In this document: positions 48,932 through 59,800 of the stretch, one piece after another
How positions within the stretch are numbered: the first letter of the stretch is position 1
Layout: every line of letters begins with the position of its first letter
Origin: Cenococcum geophilum 1.58
Taxonomy: Eukaryota; Ascomycota; Dothideomycetes; Gloniales; Gloniaceae
Direction of reading: 5' to 3'
Assembly (NCBI GenBank): GCA_001692895.1
Contig: KV748220.1
Coordinates: forward strand, 1,364,358 to 1,428,357
Length of the DNA: 64,000 nucleotides
Program-made: the position numbers and the translations under genes
The notes under the pieces: generated by a model
What the model was told of the DNA's origin: nothing
The model's database searches: none
Seen by the model: the letters and a program-made list of their open reading frames with translations, nothing else

Positions 48932-49419
48932 CTATTTATACATGAGGTAGGTGTCTGGAATAGGAAAGGGAGGGGGGGTATGTAACTGAAACGGGGGTAG
49001 TAGTACAACCGGAATAGGAACAAGGATAGGGTAATAGGCTAAATCTAACCTGAATTGACAAGTAGTTATACTTTAAGCGTCATTAGATGTTCCCCACAAG
49101 CTACTAATGCTCATAAAAGCACTCACGGTATAGGCACCTTCTCCGCCAGCCCATACTGAGCTTTATCAGAGCTCCATTCTGCTTCAGTGCCAGTCCTCTC
49201 TTCGCTGTCCGGATCCGGCCTACCTCCATGTTTCTGTAACCGCACGTCCATCTCAGCACTAGCATATCCCACAATTGCCTTTAGCTTGTCGAACGCGCTA
49301 GGAAACACGGGCAACGCCGCTATATCTCCCTTGCCACCAAACCTCGCAGTCGGATTCCACGGCATAATGTTAATCGCCAGCGCCAAGCACCAGCTCACTG
49401 TGCAGAACCACTCAAGCTC
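48932..49419 (-). CDS. Possible 3' end of an unidentified minus-strand gene
   Basis: A minus-strand frame runs from about 49419 to 49127 with a protein-like composition (LEWFCTVSWCLALAINIMPW, then DIAALPVFPSAFDKLKAIVG). No ATG begins it; a CTAAC followed by GAG just upstream could be a branch site and acceptor. Its stop coincides with a canonical donor (CC|GTGAGT at 49126). Using that donor and the CAG acceptor at 49050 gives a 77-bp intron and 39 further codons to a TAG at 48932-48934. The added part is Pro/Leu-rich and could be chance. No 5' exons are recognised in 49430-49690, so the gene may be a remnant. I do not recognise the product. Confidence 0.3.
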
Positions 49420-49688
49420 GCAGCACCGTTAGATTACGCTCAAGACTGGTCGGCGTACCCAATGCTGCGTTGTGGACTGTTTCTGATTCCCTCACTCACT
49501 CCCAATGATTGCCTAGAGATTTTTCTGTGTCGCTAGGTGAAGCTTTAGTCTCCAATAACATACTCTCTTTCAAGCTCCACTTCGTGATTGCTGTTGCTGA
49601 TTTGCTTGGAACAGATACTAGAACCACAAAATCAAGCCACATTCAAGACCCTAACTTGGATGCAGGCATAGCACTTTTAAGTCCAGGG
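49420..49688. other. Short intergenic stretch before the MITE
   Basis: No domain, RNA gene or repeat recognised; it may hold upstream exons of the possible minus-strand gene. Confidence 0.35.
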
Positions 49689-50215
49689 TACTCGTGGCAC
49701 CCACTAGTAAGCAGCGCTTACTAGTGGTCCCGGGCTCAATGCAACAACCGAGCTCAATGCAACTTTTATATTTGTATGGCGTCTCATACAAAATCGACCT
49801 TTTTCCAAGTTGAATAACTTAACAATACTACATAGAAATTATATAAGAATTTAAAGGCTTATATATAATCCTTTAAAAATCAATAATATAACTTATTTAA
49901 AGCTAATATTTATTGTATTTATTGTATTTCTATACTTTTTATTATTATATTTTATTTAAGGCCAGTAAATACTAAAACTTCTATAAAATAGAAAATTAAT
50001 ATTAAAATTAAGTTTCTTTATACTTATTTAGGTATAAAAAAAAGAAGTATATATATTTAATAATTTATTATAGCGTTGTTGTTGAGTTATTCAACTTGGA
50101 AAAAGGTTGATTTTGTATGAGACGCCATACAAATATAAAAGTTGCATTGAGCTCGGTTGTTGCATTGAGCCCAGGACCACTAGTAAGCGCTGCTTACTAG
50201 TGGGTGCCACGAGTA
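49689..50215. mobile_element. MITE with 125-bp terminal inverted repeats and TA flanks
   Basis: TA at 49689-49690 and 50214-50215 bounds an element beginning CTCGTGGCACCCACTAGTAA and ending in its inverse. The terminal inverted repeats stay nearly identical for about 125 bp (to AAGTTGAATAACT) and each contains the small palindrome CCACTAGTAAGC..GCTTACTAGTGG. The 250-bp centre is AT-rich and non-coding. TA duplication and a long TIR point to a Tc1/mariner/pogo-mobilised non-autonomous element; the autonomous partner is not in the window. Confidence 0.85.
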
Positions 50216-50927
50216 TCCCTTAACCCGCTGACTCTGGTTCACCGTTATCGATAAGGATCAGCCAATTAGAGGCTCTTGTTTGATAAGAACTGCAGCGACG
50301 TGAGGTTATTCAAATCCATGATTTCTATGTATATATATATTTGTAAGCTAGTCCTTAGAGTTAAGCTTTGCCAGGTGTTTCTCCCAACAGGGCCCTGTCG
50401 TGCAGAACGGAATCCTACACACAGAACAGCCCCATCGTTAGTGCACGGTGCAGCTTGGCATTGCACCTTAAGGGATAGCATCAATAATTGTAACTAAGCT
50501 TTAGAAAACGCTGCTGCCCTTACGTCAACATGTCCTAGGCTGCGATCATGATCACCAAGCCAGTATCGCCGATAACACTTGAAGACACCGAAGACACTTC
50601 CAGTACCCTTGTGGAAAGGTGTTAAAAGTCCCACAGGGTCACGTGTTAAGAAGTCCGAATACTTAAGGGGGAATTAGGTTAAGATATTTAGGAAAAATTC
50701 TATTAACTACCTAACTATCACTCTATCTCCGCTACCTGTTGTGGAACGGAAGGATTAAGAAATGAGAACTCTCCCCTATTAAGAGTGGCTCTTAAGCCTC
50801 TCTATATACACCCCCTGTCAATTCCGGTAGTCACAGACTAAAACTCCCCTTGGCATAATCCGACACGGTTAGTCAGCATCGCCGCTATACTTAGGCGCCA
50901 AGCACCCTTGCCTTACCCGCTGGCTTA
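50216..50927. other. No feature recognised
   Basis: Ordinary-composition sequence turning repetitive toward 50900. A TGTTAAAAGTCCCAC start at 50620 looks LTR-like but has no matching end or target duplication. Confidence 0.4.
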
Positions 50928-51040
50928 CCTCAGCGAGCTCAGACGTGATTTTTTAGCTAGCGTCGGAATAACCTACGCCGTCTTCCGAATTGCAAAATCA
51001 CGTCTGAGAGGCTTTGGCGAGTTTTGTTAAAAGCATAAGC
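50928..51040. repeat. Hairpin module, copy 1
   Basis: CCTCAGCGAGCTCAGACGTGATTTT... with AAAATCACGTCTGAG as the other arm (13-bp stem or longer), followed by GCTTTGGCGAGTTTTGTTAAAAGCATAAGC. It recurs almost unchanged at 51450-51560. Confidence 0.75.
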
Positions 51041-51275
51041 AAAAATCTTAGTTTTAGCAATTTTGTACGGGGATTTCCTCTACAACGTAATAAAATAAAG
51101 TCTTCAAAAGTTCATAGATATATCTTAGGTGGCTACTTTATATACTAACAGCTTTAGAATTATAATGTCCCCTCCTGAATCTGAGATTAATTTCGTTAAA
51201 GTTAAAATTCCCGTTGTTAAAAGCATAAGCACCTTTACGTACCCTTATATACGGGCCCACGTAAGGTATAAAAAG

Positions 51276-51560
51276 CCTAAAATCTCATAATCTATAGAGC
51301 TAGATCTCCTAAGTAATTTGATATAATTTTTACCTTAAAATACGTTATGGGGAGATTAATTAATTTTGTTGGGGTTTATAAGTTTTCCTTACAAAAAAAG
51401 CTTATGCTTCCATACAAATCTCGCCAAAGTCCCTCAGACCTTACCTCAGCGAGCTCAGACGTGATTTTTTTAGCTAGCGTCGGAATAACCTACGCCGTCT
51501 TCCGAATTGCAAAATCACGTCTGAGAGGGTTTGGCGAGTTTTGTTAAAAACGTAAGCAAA
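51276..51560. repeat. Hairpin module, copy 2, with left flank module
   Basis: A left module (AATCTCATAATCTATAGAGC ... GGGGAGATTAATTAATTTTG) leads into GCTTATGCTTCCATACAAATCTCGCC, then the same CAGACGTGATTTT hairpin as at 50928. The outer parts (TCTCGCCAAAGTCCCTCAGAC versus GTCTGAGAGGGTTTGGCGAG) are themselves inverted repeats, so the whole module folds back. Confidence 0.7.
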
Positions 51561-51910
51561 ATCCGCAAAACGGATATTGCGGATATCTAATTTATTTATT
51601 CACATAACGCGTTATTATTAAACCCCATAGTCACATTTTTTTTAAGACTTAGGGCTTCTAAATGGTATTAATTTTATTATACGGCTATTGCTTGGTCCTG
51701 ACATTAATTTCGTTAAAGTTAAAAAACGCGTTGTTAAAAGCGTAAGCATATATTATATCTTATTGAATAGTCTACTAATATAGATAAAACTATANAGATA
51801 TATAGATATCTACTACTTAAAGCTATTNCAACACCTAGNAGGTGCTATAGTTNGGTCCTTCCTTAAAAATATCCTCCCTTNGCCCGGAGTGTCTCTGCTA
51901 CTACTAGGGG

Positions 51911-52217
51911 GCAGAGCCTCGTGCAGAGCCTCGTGCAGAGCCTTAGTAGAGCTTCGTGTAGAGCTTAATGCAGGGCTTCGTGTAGAGCTTCGTGCAGAAC
52001 CTTAGCAGAGCTTCGTGCAGAGCTTCGTGTGGGGCTTCGTGCAGAGGCTTCGTGCAGAGCTTCGTGCAGAGCTTCGTGCAGAGCTTCGTGCAAAGCCTCG
52101 TGCAGAGCTTCGTGCAAAGCTTCGTGCAGAGCTTCGTGCAGAGCTTCGTGCAGAGCTTCGTGCAGAGCTTCGTGCAGAGCTTCGTGCAGAGCTTCGTGCA
52201 GAGCTTCGTGCAGAGCC
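51911..52217 (-). repeat. 12-bp array (type b), reverse orientation, first block
   Basis: About 26 units of GCAGAGCTTCGT, the complement of the type b unit of the composite elements. The other arrays of the composite are not next to it, so it is a fragment or an independent expansion of the same unit. Confidence 0.92.
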
Positions 52218-52399
52218 ACGTTGCAGGCGTACAGACGTGTAACTGTGCAGACGTGCAGACGTTCGTACGGGCGATTAATTGCAGAGACGTTTGTAGAGAC
52301 GATTGTATGGGCGCTCGTACGGGCGTTCGTACGGGCAATTGTAGAACCTTCCTAGTATATTAGCGCTGCGTGTTAGTAGAGCTTTGGAGCTCTATATAG

Positions 52400-52600
52400 G
52401 GCTTCGAACAGAGCCTCGAGCAGAGCCTCGGGCAGAGCTTCGAGCAGAGCTTCGAGCAGAGCTTCGAGCAGAGCTTCGAGCAGAGCCCCGAGCAGAGCTT
52501 CGAGCAGAGCTTCGTGCGGAGCCTCGTGCGGAGCTTCGTGCAGAGCTTTTGCAGAGCTCCGTGCAGGTCTCCCCCTGAGCTTCGTTCCGCAGAGCTCTCG
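52400..52600 (-). repeat. 12-bp array (type b), reverse orientation, second block
   Basis: About 16 units of GCAGAGCTTCGA, a one-base variant of the first block. The 180 bp between the blocks hold GTACGGGCG and GCAGACGT repeats, not seen elsewhere in the window. Confidence 0.9.
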
Positions 52601-52744
52601 CAAAGCTCTACGCAGAGGGCTGGCGGCGTGGGCGTAAGCGTTCAGCGTTGGTGTTTACTGCGCGGCTCGGCGGTGCAGAGGNAGAATTAGGGCCTCTACG
52701 GCGACGNNTTCCTCTTAACGTCGCGCGCGTATAAGGAGCTGAAG

Positions 52745-53090
52745 ATCTCATAGCTTTATAGAGTAGGCTTTTCTCTATAATTTGGTGTAATTTTTATGTC
52801 GACAGGTATTGTGGGAGGGTAGATCAATTTTGTCAAAGTTGATGAGGTCTTCTCATATAAACGATGTTTAGGTTTTCTACAAATCTCGCCAAAGTCCCTC
52901 AGACTAAGAAAACGATTGCCGTCCTAAATCAGCTTAGCGGACGGTGCGGATATTCCTATATCCGCACAATCGATTTCTTAGTCTGAGCTTCTGAGGTAAC
53001 CTCAGACCAAGAAATCGATCAAATATCCGAAGGAGTTTAGCGCGCCAGCGCAATCGATTTCTTAGTATGAGTCCACTGAGGTAACCCGCT
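52745..53090. repeat. Hairpin module, copy 3 (diverged core)
   Basis: The left module matches that of copy 2 (CTACAAATCTCGCCAAAGTCCCTCAGAC). The core is replaced by two other palindromes: CTCAGACTAAGAAAACGATT..CAATCGATTTCTTAGTCTGAG, with an inner TGCGGATAT..ATATCCGCA hairpin, and then CCTCAGACCAAGAAATCGATC..GATTTCTTAGTATGAG. It ends at GAGGTAACCCGCTGG, which resembles the sequence before copy 1. Confidence 0.65.
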
Positions 53091-53590
53091 GGCCCTGCTT
53101 AGGCTGCTTAGTCACATTCCTACTCCTCTACCTTAGCAACTAATTATGCCTTAAAAATGCTACGTCCTTATAATGCGAATTGTTAACTCTATATAATAAT
53201 CTTAAAGGGCCATATTTGGGGTCCCTGGGGTTCCTAAAACTAGGCCCTCCTTAAAATAGAGCATTTGCCCGTCCTAAGCTGCATCTATATTATAATATAG
53301 CGTCCCTAAAGGTTTTAGTTAAAGAGGAGGCACCTTATTCCTCTTATTATAAGATCTCCTCCCGACTATATCCGTTTACTCTATTTTACCTACCTACCGC
53401 TTAATTTTTATCCTATCCCCTCTTCTCTTACCTACTATTCCTTAGCTTTTCCGCCTATCTGTTCTTCTAAGCTTATCTTTATATTCTTTCTTCCCTTCCT
53501 TTTTATACTAACTTTTACTTGCCTTATATATTCTCTATAAAATACTATAAAAAAAACCCCTTACTAGTTCTTTACTATAGTAAGAGTAAA
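53091..53590. other. AT-rich spacer, nothing recognised
   Basis: Pyrimidine-rich, RIP-like composition without repeats or open frames of note. Confidence 0.4.
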
Positions 53591-54723
53591 GTGTAACGAT
53601 CGCCTACCGAGCCAAACGAACGCAACTGGCCAAAAAGGTATAGTGTCGAACCGAATGGTTTAACTGGCTCGGTAACTAATATATATACGTTCGTCCCTGT
53701 CATTACCTAACATAAAGGGTTTTAAGCAAAGTAGGGAGGGTATAGACGGCACTAAAGTTTGAAAGTATCTCTAGCTAAAGATAGAGAGAGTTTACTAGAG
53801 GAAGGTAGAGCTATAGAACTAGCAAATTATAATTAACGTACTATAGCGGCCGGAATCTATCCCGCCCTAACTCTCTAACTCTTTACTAAATAGATATGCT
53901 AAAGAATATCTTAGTGCTACCTTATATAATATAAAGTCGCTAAAAGATTTTGTTAAGAATATAGTATACGGTATTAATAGCGTTAAGGATAATCCAAAAG
54001 CAGCCTTAACTACCGTTAGCTAGTACTAGAAAGATTTTACGGCTAGCTAGCGCCATAACCACCCTATAATACCCACGAACATAATATACTTAATTATAAA
54101 TATACGTCCTATCTATATCCCTCCTATTTTCTTTTTATTAGAGGATTTAATCTTATTTGGTTTATTAAAGGCCCGCTAGCCAATAAGCTAAAATTACCTT
54201 TATATAAAAGGCCTTAAAGGTTTATAACTAAGAACCACTTTATTTATTTAGAAAGGAGGTTATAGACAGCAGATTAGCTTATATATAAACGGCTAGTAAC
54301 AAAAGTAAATAATTAGGTAGATCTTATAGCTATTATCTATTCTTCTATATAAGTTAGTAAATATATTAAGTCTAGCTGTTAAGCGAGTTCTAGCTAGGGT
54401 TTATACTATAAAGTAAAAACCCCTCCCTACCCTTCCTCCTTTCCCCCCCTAGGGATATATATATATAACGTAGTAAAAAATAGACTAACTTAATCCTAAT
54501 ATAGAATATAACGTTTATAATATTTCGCAACAAGTATAAAAACGCGGAGTTTGCTATTTAAGTTATTTAAAATATTAAGAATATAACTATAATACTAGAT
54601 AAGAGGTAAGCGCTAGGTTACTAAGCCTATTAAACTAAGCGGCGGTTTCTAATTCTTAAGTTAGTAGGCTAGAGCACTCTCTATATAAAGGCTTAGTACT
54701 AATACCTCTTATTTACAACTTAA
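53591..54723 (+). other. Decayed element, family not recognised
   Basis: It begins near TGTAACGATCGCCTACCGAG (53592) and is strongly RIP-altered. Short protein-like stretches appear on the plus strand (KDRESLLEEGRAIELAN about 53780, PIYIPPIFFLLEDL about 54110), suggesting a former gene of a repeat family. I could not assign these to a transposase, gag or pol. It ends where the LTR of element A2 starts. Confidence 0.35.
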
Positions 54724-56868
54724 TATAACGGCACTAGAGCGCGTTACCTGCCATATTCTGCCCAAGTTCTGCTATATTCTGCCACCTGTTATACTATCTT
54801 ATATTATCGCGTACTATCTAGTACTGTTTTCTACTATTAGCTCGCCTACTACTAGCGCCTTAGCGGCTCGCGCTACTTATTTATTTACACTAGCCCTAGC
54901 GACCCCCTTTCCTTCTCCTTAGCTTAGTATCTTTATTAGATAGCAATCTACAAGCTTTGGTTTAGAGGCATTTATACAAGCTATTATATTATACTAAGCT
55001 CTCCCTATATTGCCTAGGAAGGCCTTAATAATATCCTACCCTAAAAGAAATTTTGTCTATAATAACGTGTTAACATACTATACTTAAACACTAAAATAAC
55101 TCTATACTACCTGGGAAGGCCTTAATAATATCCTACTTTATAAGCCAGATAGGACTAGACCTCTACCCCTAGAATTAAAACTAAAGCGTATAATACTAAC
55201 AAACCCTAAAAAGCTAATAATGGCACCTAAAGCTAGCTTATTTAAGAGAGCTGCCTCTACCTAAGAGGAACCTAAGATCCAATTAAGATTAGAAATTAAA
55301 GATAATAATAACATTATAAACGTACGCGAGTAGATTCGCGTTTTTGTAGCTAGCTAGAAAGCTAATTATCTTAAGGTAAGGAATATATAAGAGACCTTAT
55401 AAAAGATCCTAGATAGCCTTATAGCCTTATAAAATAGCCTAGCTTCCCCTTTTTAAAGCCCTAGTTAACCTATTTACTCTACTAAATATAATATACTAGA
55501 AAGTATAGATATAATAATAAAGTAATTAAAGTTTATTAAACTTCCTAACCCCTAACCACTATTTAACAGGATAGACCTTACTTTTAAAAATTAGAGGATT
55601 TAAGTATAAGAAAAGCTCCGTGTTAACTATAACTATTTCCTTTCTAAAAAAGCTAAAATACTCTACCTCTTTAGTTAAACTACTAGGGACGCCTAATGGC
55701 ACCTTTAAGCTAAGTTTAAGGACAATTCCCTATTTAATTTATATCTATTAATAAAATAATACGGCATCTAGTAGCTATTTATATTAACCTAAACAAAGTA
55801 CGGAACGCCTAGTATAACTATAATCGCCTAATAATAAAACCGAACTAACCCTTTACTAAATTTTAGACTTAATTTCTATACCTTATAGGAGAAGGCTAGG
55901 TTTCCCTTAAAAACTACTAATTAGACCTATACAATAAGCTAATAATCTAGCTATAAGAGAAGATTACTATAACCTTAAATACCCTTTTAACGTATAATAG
56001 ACTCGTAACTTATTACCTATTATTAGACTTAGAACTAAAGTAAATTAACACCCGCCCTAATCGGCAGAAGTAACCTTAGAATAATTAAAACTTATTAGTT
56101 ACACCTATAGGAGCTAGAGTAGGAAGATAAGCTATAACTACTCTTATACTAAAAGCGGTTATATCTACGTACTGGCAAGCCTCGCCCGACTAGCTATATA
56201 CTATACCCCTAACTAGTACTTATTATAATACCCTAATTAACCCTACCTTAGCTATATGCTATAACTATAATAAGGAGGGTTACTTTACCTTATCTTACCT
56301 AAAGCTAAAGGAGATAGAGAAAGGAGAAACATTTAATAAGTTAGGAAAAAAAGAACCCTAGGGAAAGACTCCCCCCTAAGGTACCTTATTGATCTTAAAG
56401 AGATTAATTTTAGTTAGTTAATAGGTAGAAAGTATTTTATAGTTCTATATATAGTATCTTAAAATAGATATAGAGTTAATATAACTACACTAATTAATAC
56501 TAGAGCAAATGGCTTCGCCTTTATAAATACTACTTATATAAATAATGTTGCTAAGTTTCTAAATATAGAAGCTACCCGACTAGAGAAGCCTATCTAGGTA
56601 AAAGGCTATAACGGCTAAGTCGGTTAGCCGGTTACCTATATCTTAAAGTTATATATCGCTTTTAATAGACGACGCTAATATAGTATCCCTTTTTATATCC
56701 TAGACCTAGGGTCCTATAATATAATCCTTAAATAAAAATATATGTTTTATTTTAATATTTAGCTAAACATATAATAAAGACAGTTTATTTAGCCGGAGGA
56801 TAGACTAAAGTTGCCCTCTTTTATTAGGGAAATCCAAACTAACCGTAAAATACTAGCCGTAAGGGCTA
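54724..56868 (+). mobile_element. Family A gypsy fossil, second copy (5' third)
   Basis: From about 54900 it aligns almost continuously with element A from 1665 to about 3635: LTR end, leader, gag, zinc-knuckle region (about 56255-56300) and protease. Its LTR (54724 to about 54988) starts TATAACGGCAC like A but is longer, and the first ~180 bp differ. The element is cut at 56869 by a family B element; the rest presumably lies past the window edge. More RIP-altered than element A and broken many times. Confidence 0.8.
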
Positions 56869-59800
56869 TGTTACGGACGCTTTAAGTACAATATTATGAC
56901 TACTTAGAAAAGAGTCGGAAGAAGCTAGTTAGTTAATCTAGGCACGATCTAGAATAGAGCCGGTAGAGCTATGTGATGAGGAATGATAACTAAGGTCACG
57001 TAGGGTAATCTATATAATCTATATAATCTATATAATCCGCAATAGAGCAAATAGAGTATACGTACATTACGTATAAGAAGGATTTCTTAGGAGTATAGTT
57101 ATATATTTAAAGGACCACAGTCCCTACCTAGATAGTTCCTTCCTTATAGTAATTCTTAGAATATAATTAGAGTTAATCTATTAGGTAACCACTCCACTAG
57201 TTATTATTACATTATTAACTTTAACTTGCTTTACCTATATACCTAGCCTATTAACGAGCCTATCGTAGTTCTTGCTATAAGGTTCCGTTATATAATTACT
57301 ACCTAGTTATAGTAATAAGTGCAGAAAGTTAAATAATATACCACTAAAAGCAGCCACTACGACGCTATTAATGGCGGCAACTACTTTAAGGTTAGGAGAA
57401 GACACTAGTATAGCGGATACTAACTTTTAGCAACCTATAACGGTCGGATAACTATAAGAGATAGTTAACTAGTTAATAGCTAACAATGCAGTAATAGAAG
57501 AAAGGGTTAATAGGATAGGAGCGGTAAGGATTAAGTTACTATTAATTAAGAGGTATTTAGGAGAAAGATTAAAGCTTAAGGGATTCCTTACGTAAATATA
57601 CTTTAAGGTTACGTAAGAAGGAGCTAAGCTACCTACACCTATAGATTGAATAGCCTATGCAGGACTGTTCCTATTAGGAAGAGCACTTAAGTGGTTTAAG
57701 CCTTACCTTACGGAGATACAGGTAAATGGAATGATAACTACTAACTAAGAAGTGCGGTTTATGTTCTTAAGCTAGGAAGGCTTTATAGAGCGACTTACGT
57801 AAATATTTAGAGACATAGAAGAAACTACTATGGTAGAAAGGAAACTCTAAAGTATTACGCAATAAACCTTAGCAATTAAGTATATAATATAGTTCCAGAT
57901 ATTAGTAATATAAGTAGAGTAGAATAATAAGGCGCTTATAGTATAGTATAAGTAAGGACTTAAGGCTAAAGTCTAGGACGTAATTATCCTAATAGAAGAT
58001 GCGGACACCCTATAGGAGTTAATAGATTAAGCGATTAAGATTAATAATTAGATCTACTAAAGGGAACAGGCTAAGAGAGGTTAGGATAGAGTTCTATAGT
58101 TATATAAGGCGCAGACTACGTATTAACTAAAGCTAAGTTAGAAACTATAGTATAGCGCAGAGCTAATAGACCTAAGTGGTACTAAAGAAGCCTATAAAAG
58201 ATAGAGTAAAAAACTATAAAAACCTAGAGGTTAAGGATCTAGTAATTATAGGACTAAGGAACAGAGGCTAAACTAGGGATCTTAGCAGCAGAAGACGTTT
58301 AGGCGGACTCTATAGCAAAGTTAATAGTTTAAAGATAGAGCTTATATAAATTGCGGAAAATAGGGTTATTTTATAAGGGATTGTAAAGATAGTTAAAGTT
58401 ACTATATAATAAAGGGAACCTAACCAGTAGAAGACATATACGTATAAAGGGATAATAGTATACTACGAGGAACAAAGAAATATTTAATTAAAAGTTTTAT
58501 GTTCTGTTATAATAACGCATACTAAATTTATAAAGACGCTAAGTATAGCGTAAGCTATTAGCTATAGGAGCTAAAATCTATAGAGTATAGAGGAACTAAT
58601 AAACTAGTTTGCAGATCGGATATTAAGGATAATAACTTTAATATAGGCGAAACATTTAATAATGATAAGGCGATAAAGGTAGCTTATTAGGAGTATATAA
58701 ACCTTAGAGATATTATAATAGAGGTAGAGGATAATTCTACTACAGAATAGGGAATATTAGTAGGGATTAAGACCCTATTAGATATAATATCTATCGCTTT
58801 ATAAGACGCAAGAGAAGTAGGATAGTAAACTACTTTGGCACTTAATAAAGGCAAGAAGCTAAAGGCTTAAGATTTTTAAGACAAGATAAAAGATAACTAA
58901 GATTCTTAAGACGAAATAAGGTAGACCTAAGGACCTATAATAGATAGTAACCAATAGAGTAGGGCAGTAGCTTAGTTTAAAGACATACGAATAAGTTTAG
59001 GACAGAGTTTCCCGCAGGTATAAGACTCTTAAGATAAGATAAGAACACTAAGTAAGCCTAGTTAGACTAAGGTAGGAGTAAAGCTTAAGTTAGAAGCAAG
59101 CTTAGGATTAAGAATCCTATAAAACCAAAAATTTGGAGTATAAATAAAGACACCTATAAATAAGAAGTAAGGAGCTTCCTTATAGATTAGAGAATCTATA
59201 GTATAAATAGTAACTAAACTGGGAGATAGATATATAGACCTAGAAGACTTACTAGGGGAATATAGTGTTCGGTTTAAAGATCGGAAAGTTAATATTAAGA
59301 TTAAGATTAAGAAGTAAGAAGGCTTTAAGCATCTATCTATAAGACGCAAATTAAAAGAAACTATAGAAGAATTTAGGCAAAGAATTATCGCATAGTAAGA
59401 GCAGAAACTAGACAAGAGATCTAGTATATTAGGACGTATAAAGGATAGAGTACCTATACAAAGAATTACTAATAGGCCTAGAGCAGGCACACTAAAAGCT
59501 AAGTGGCTTACTAAACTAGAAAATAAAGAGGATTTAGGGATTTTAACTAGGTTTAAAGAATAACATATAAAGGGCTGTTATAATGTAGTAATAAGAAGAT
59601 ACTTCCTTACGGACAAGCTATATATACTCTAGTAGCTATACCAAAGGTGGTATAGGCAAAGGCACAATAATAAGTAGGAAGATTTCTATATATAGCTTAA
59701 TAAAAAAGTTATCTAAGACCACCCGATTACGGAAAAAGCGATAAGTTATATTAAGGGAGCCTTAATTATAATATTAAAGGATCTAGAGGAACGTTTAGAG

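Noticed and set aside
50620-50820. Possible solo LTR beginning TGTTAAAAGTCCCAC
   Set aside because: No second copy, and the candidate right end has no matching target duplication.
53591-54723. Fot1/pogo-type DNA transposon
   Set aside because: A TIR-like start and one transposase-like stretch were considered, but no DDE motif, helix-turn-helix or second TIR could be found.
59062-59490. 142-codon antisense frame in the B-plus element (also 60683-60907 and 61368-61607)
   Set aside because: RIP-skewed sequence produces antisense open stretches; the sense strand carries recognisable pol domains over or around them.
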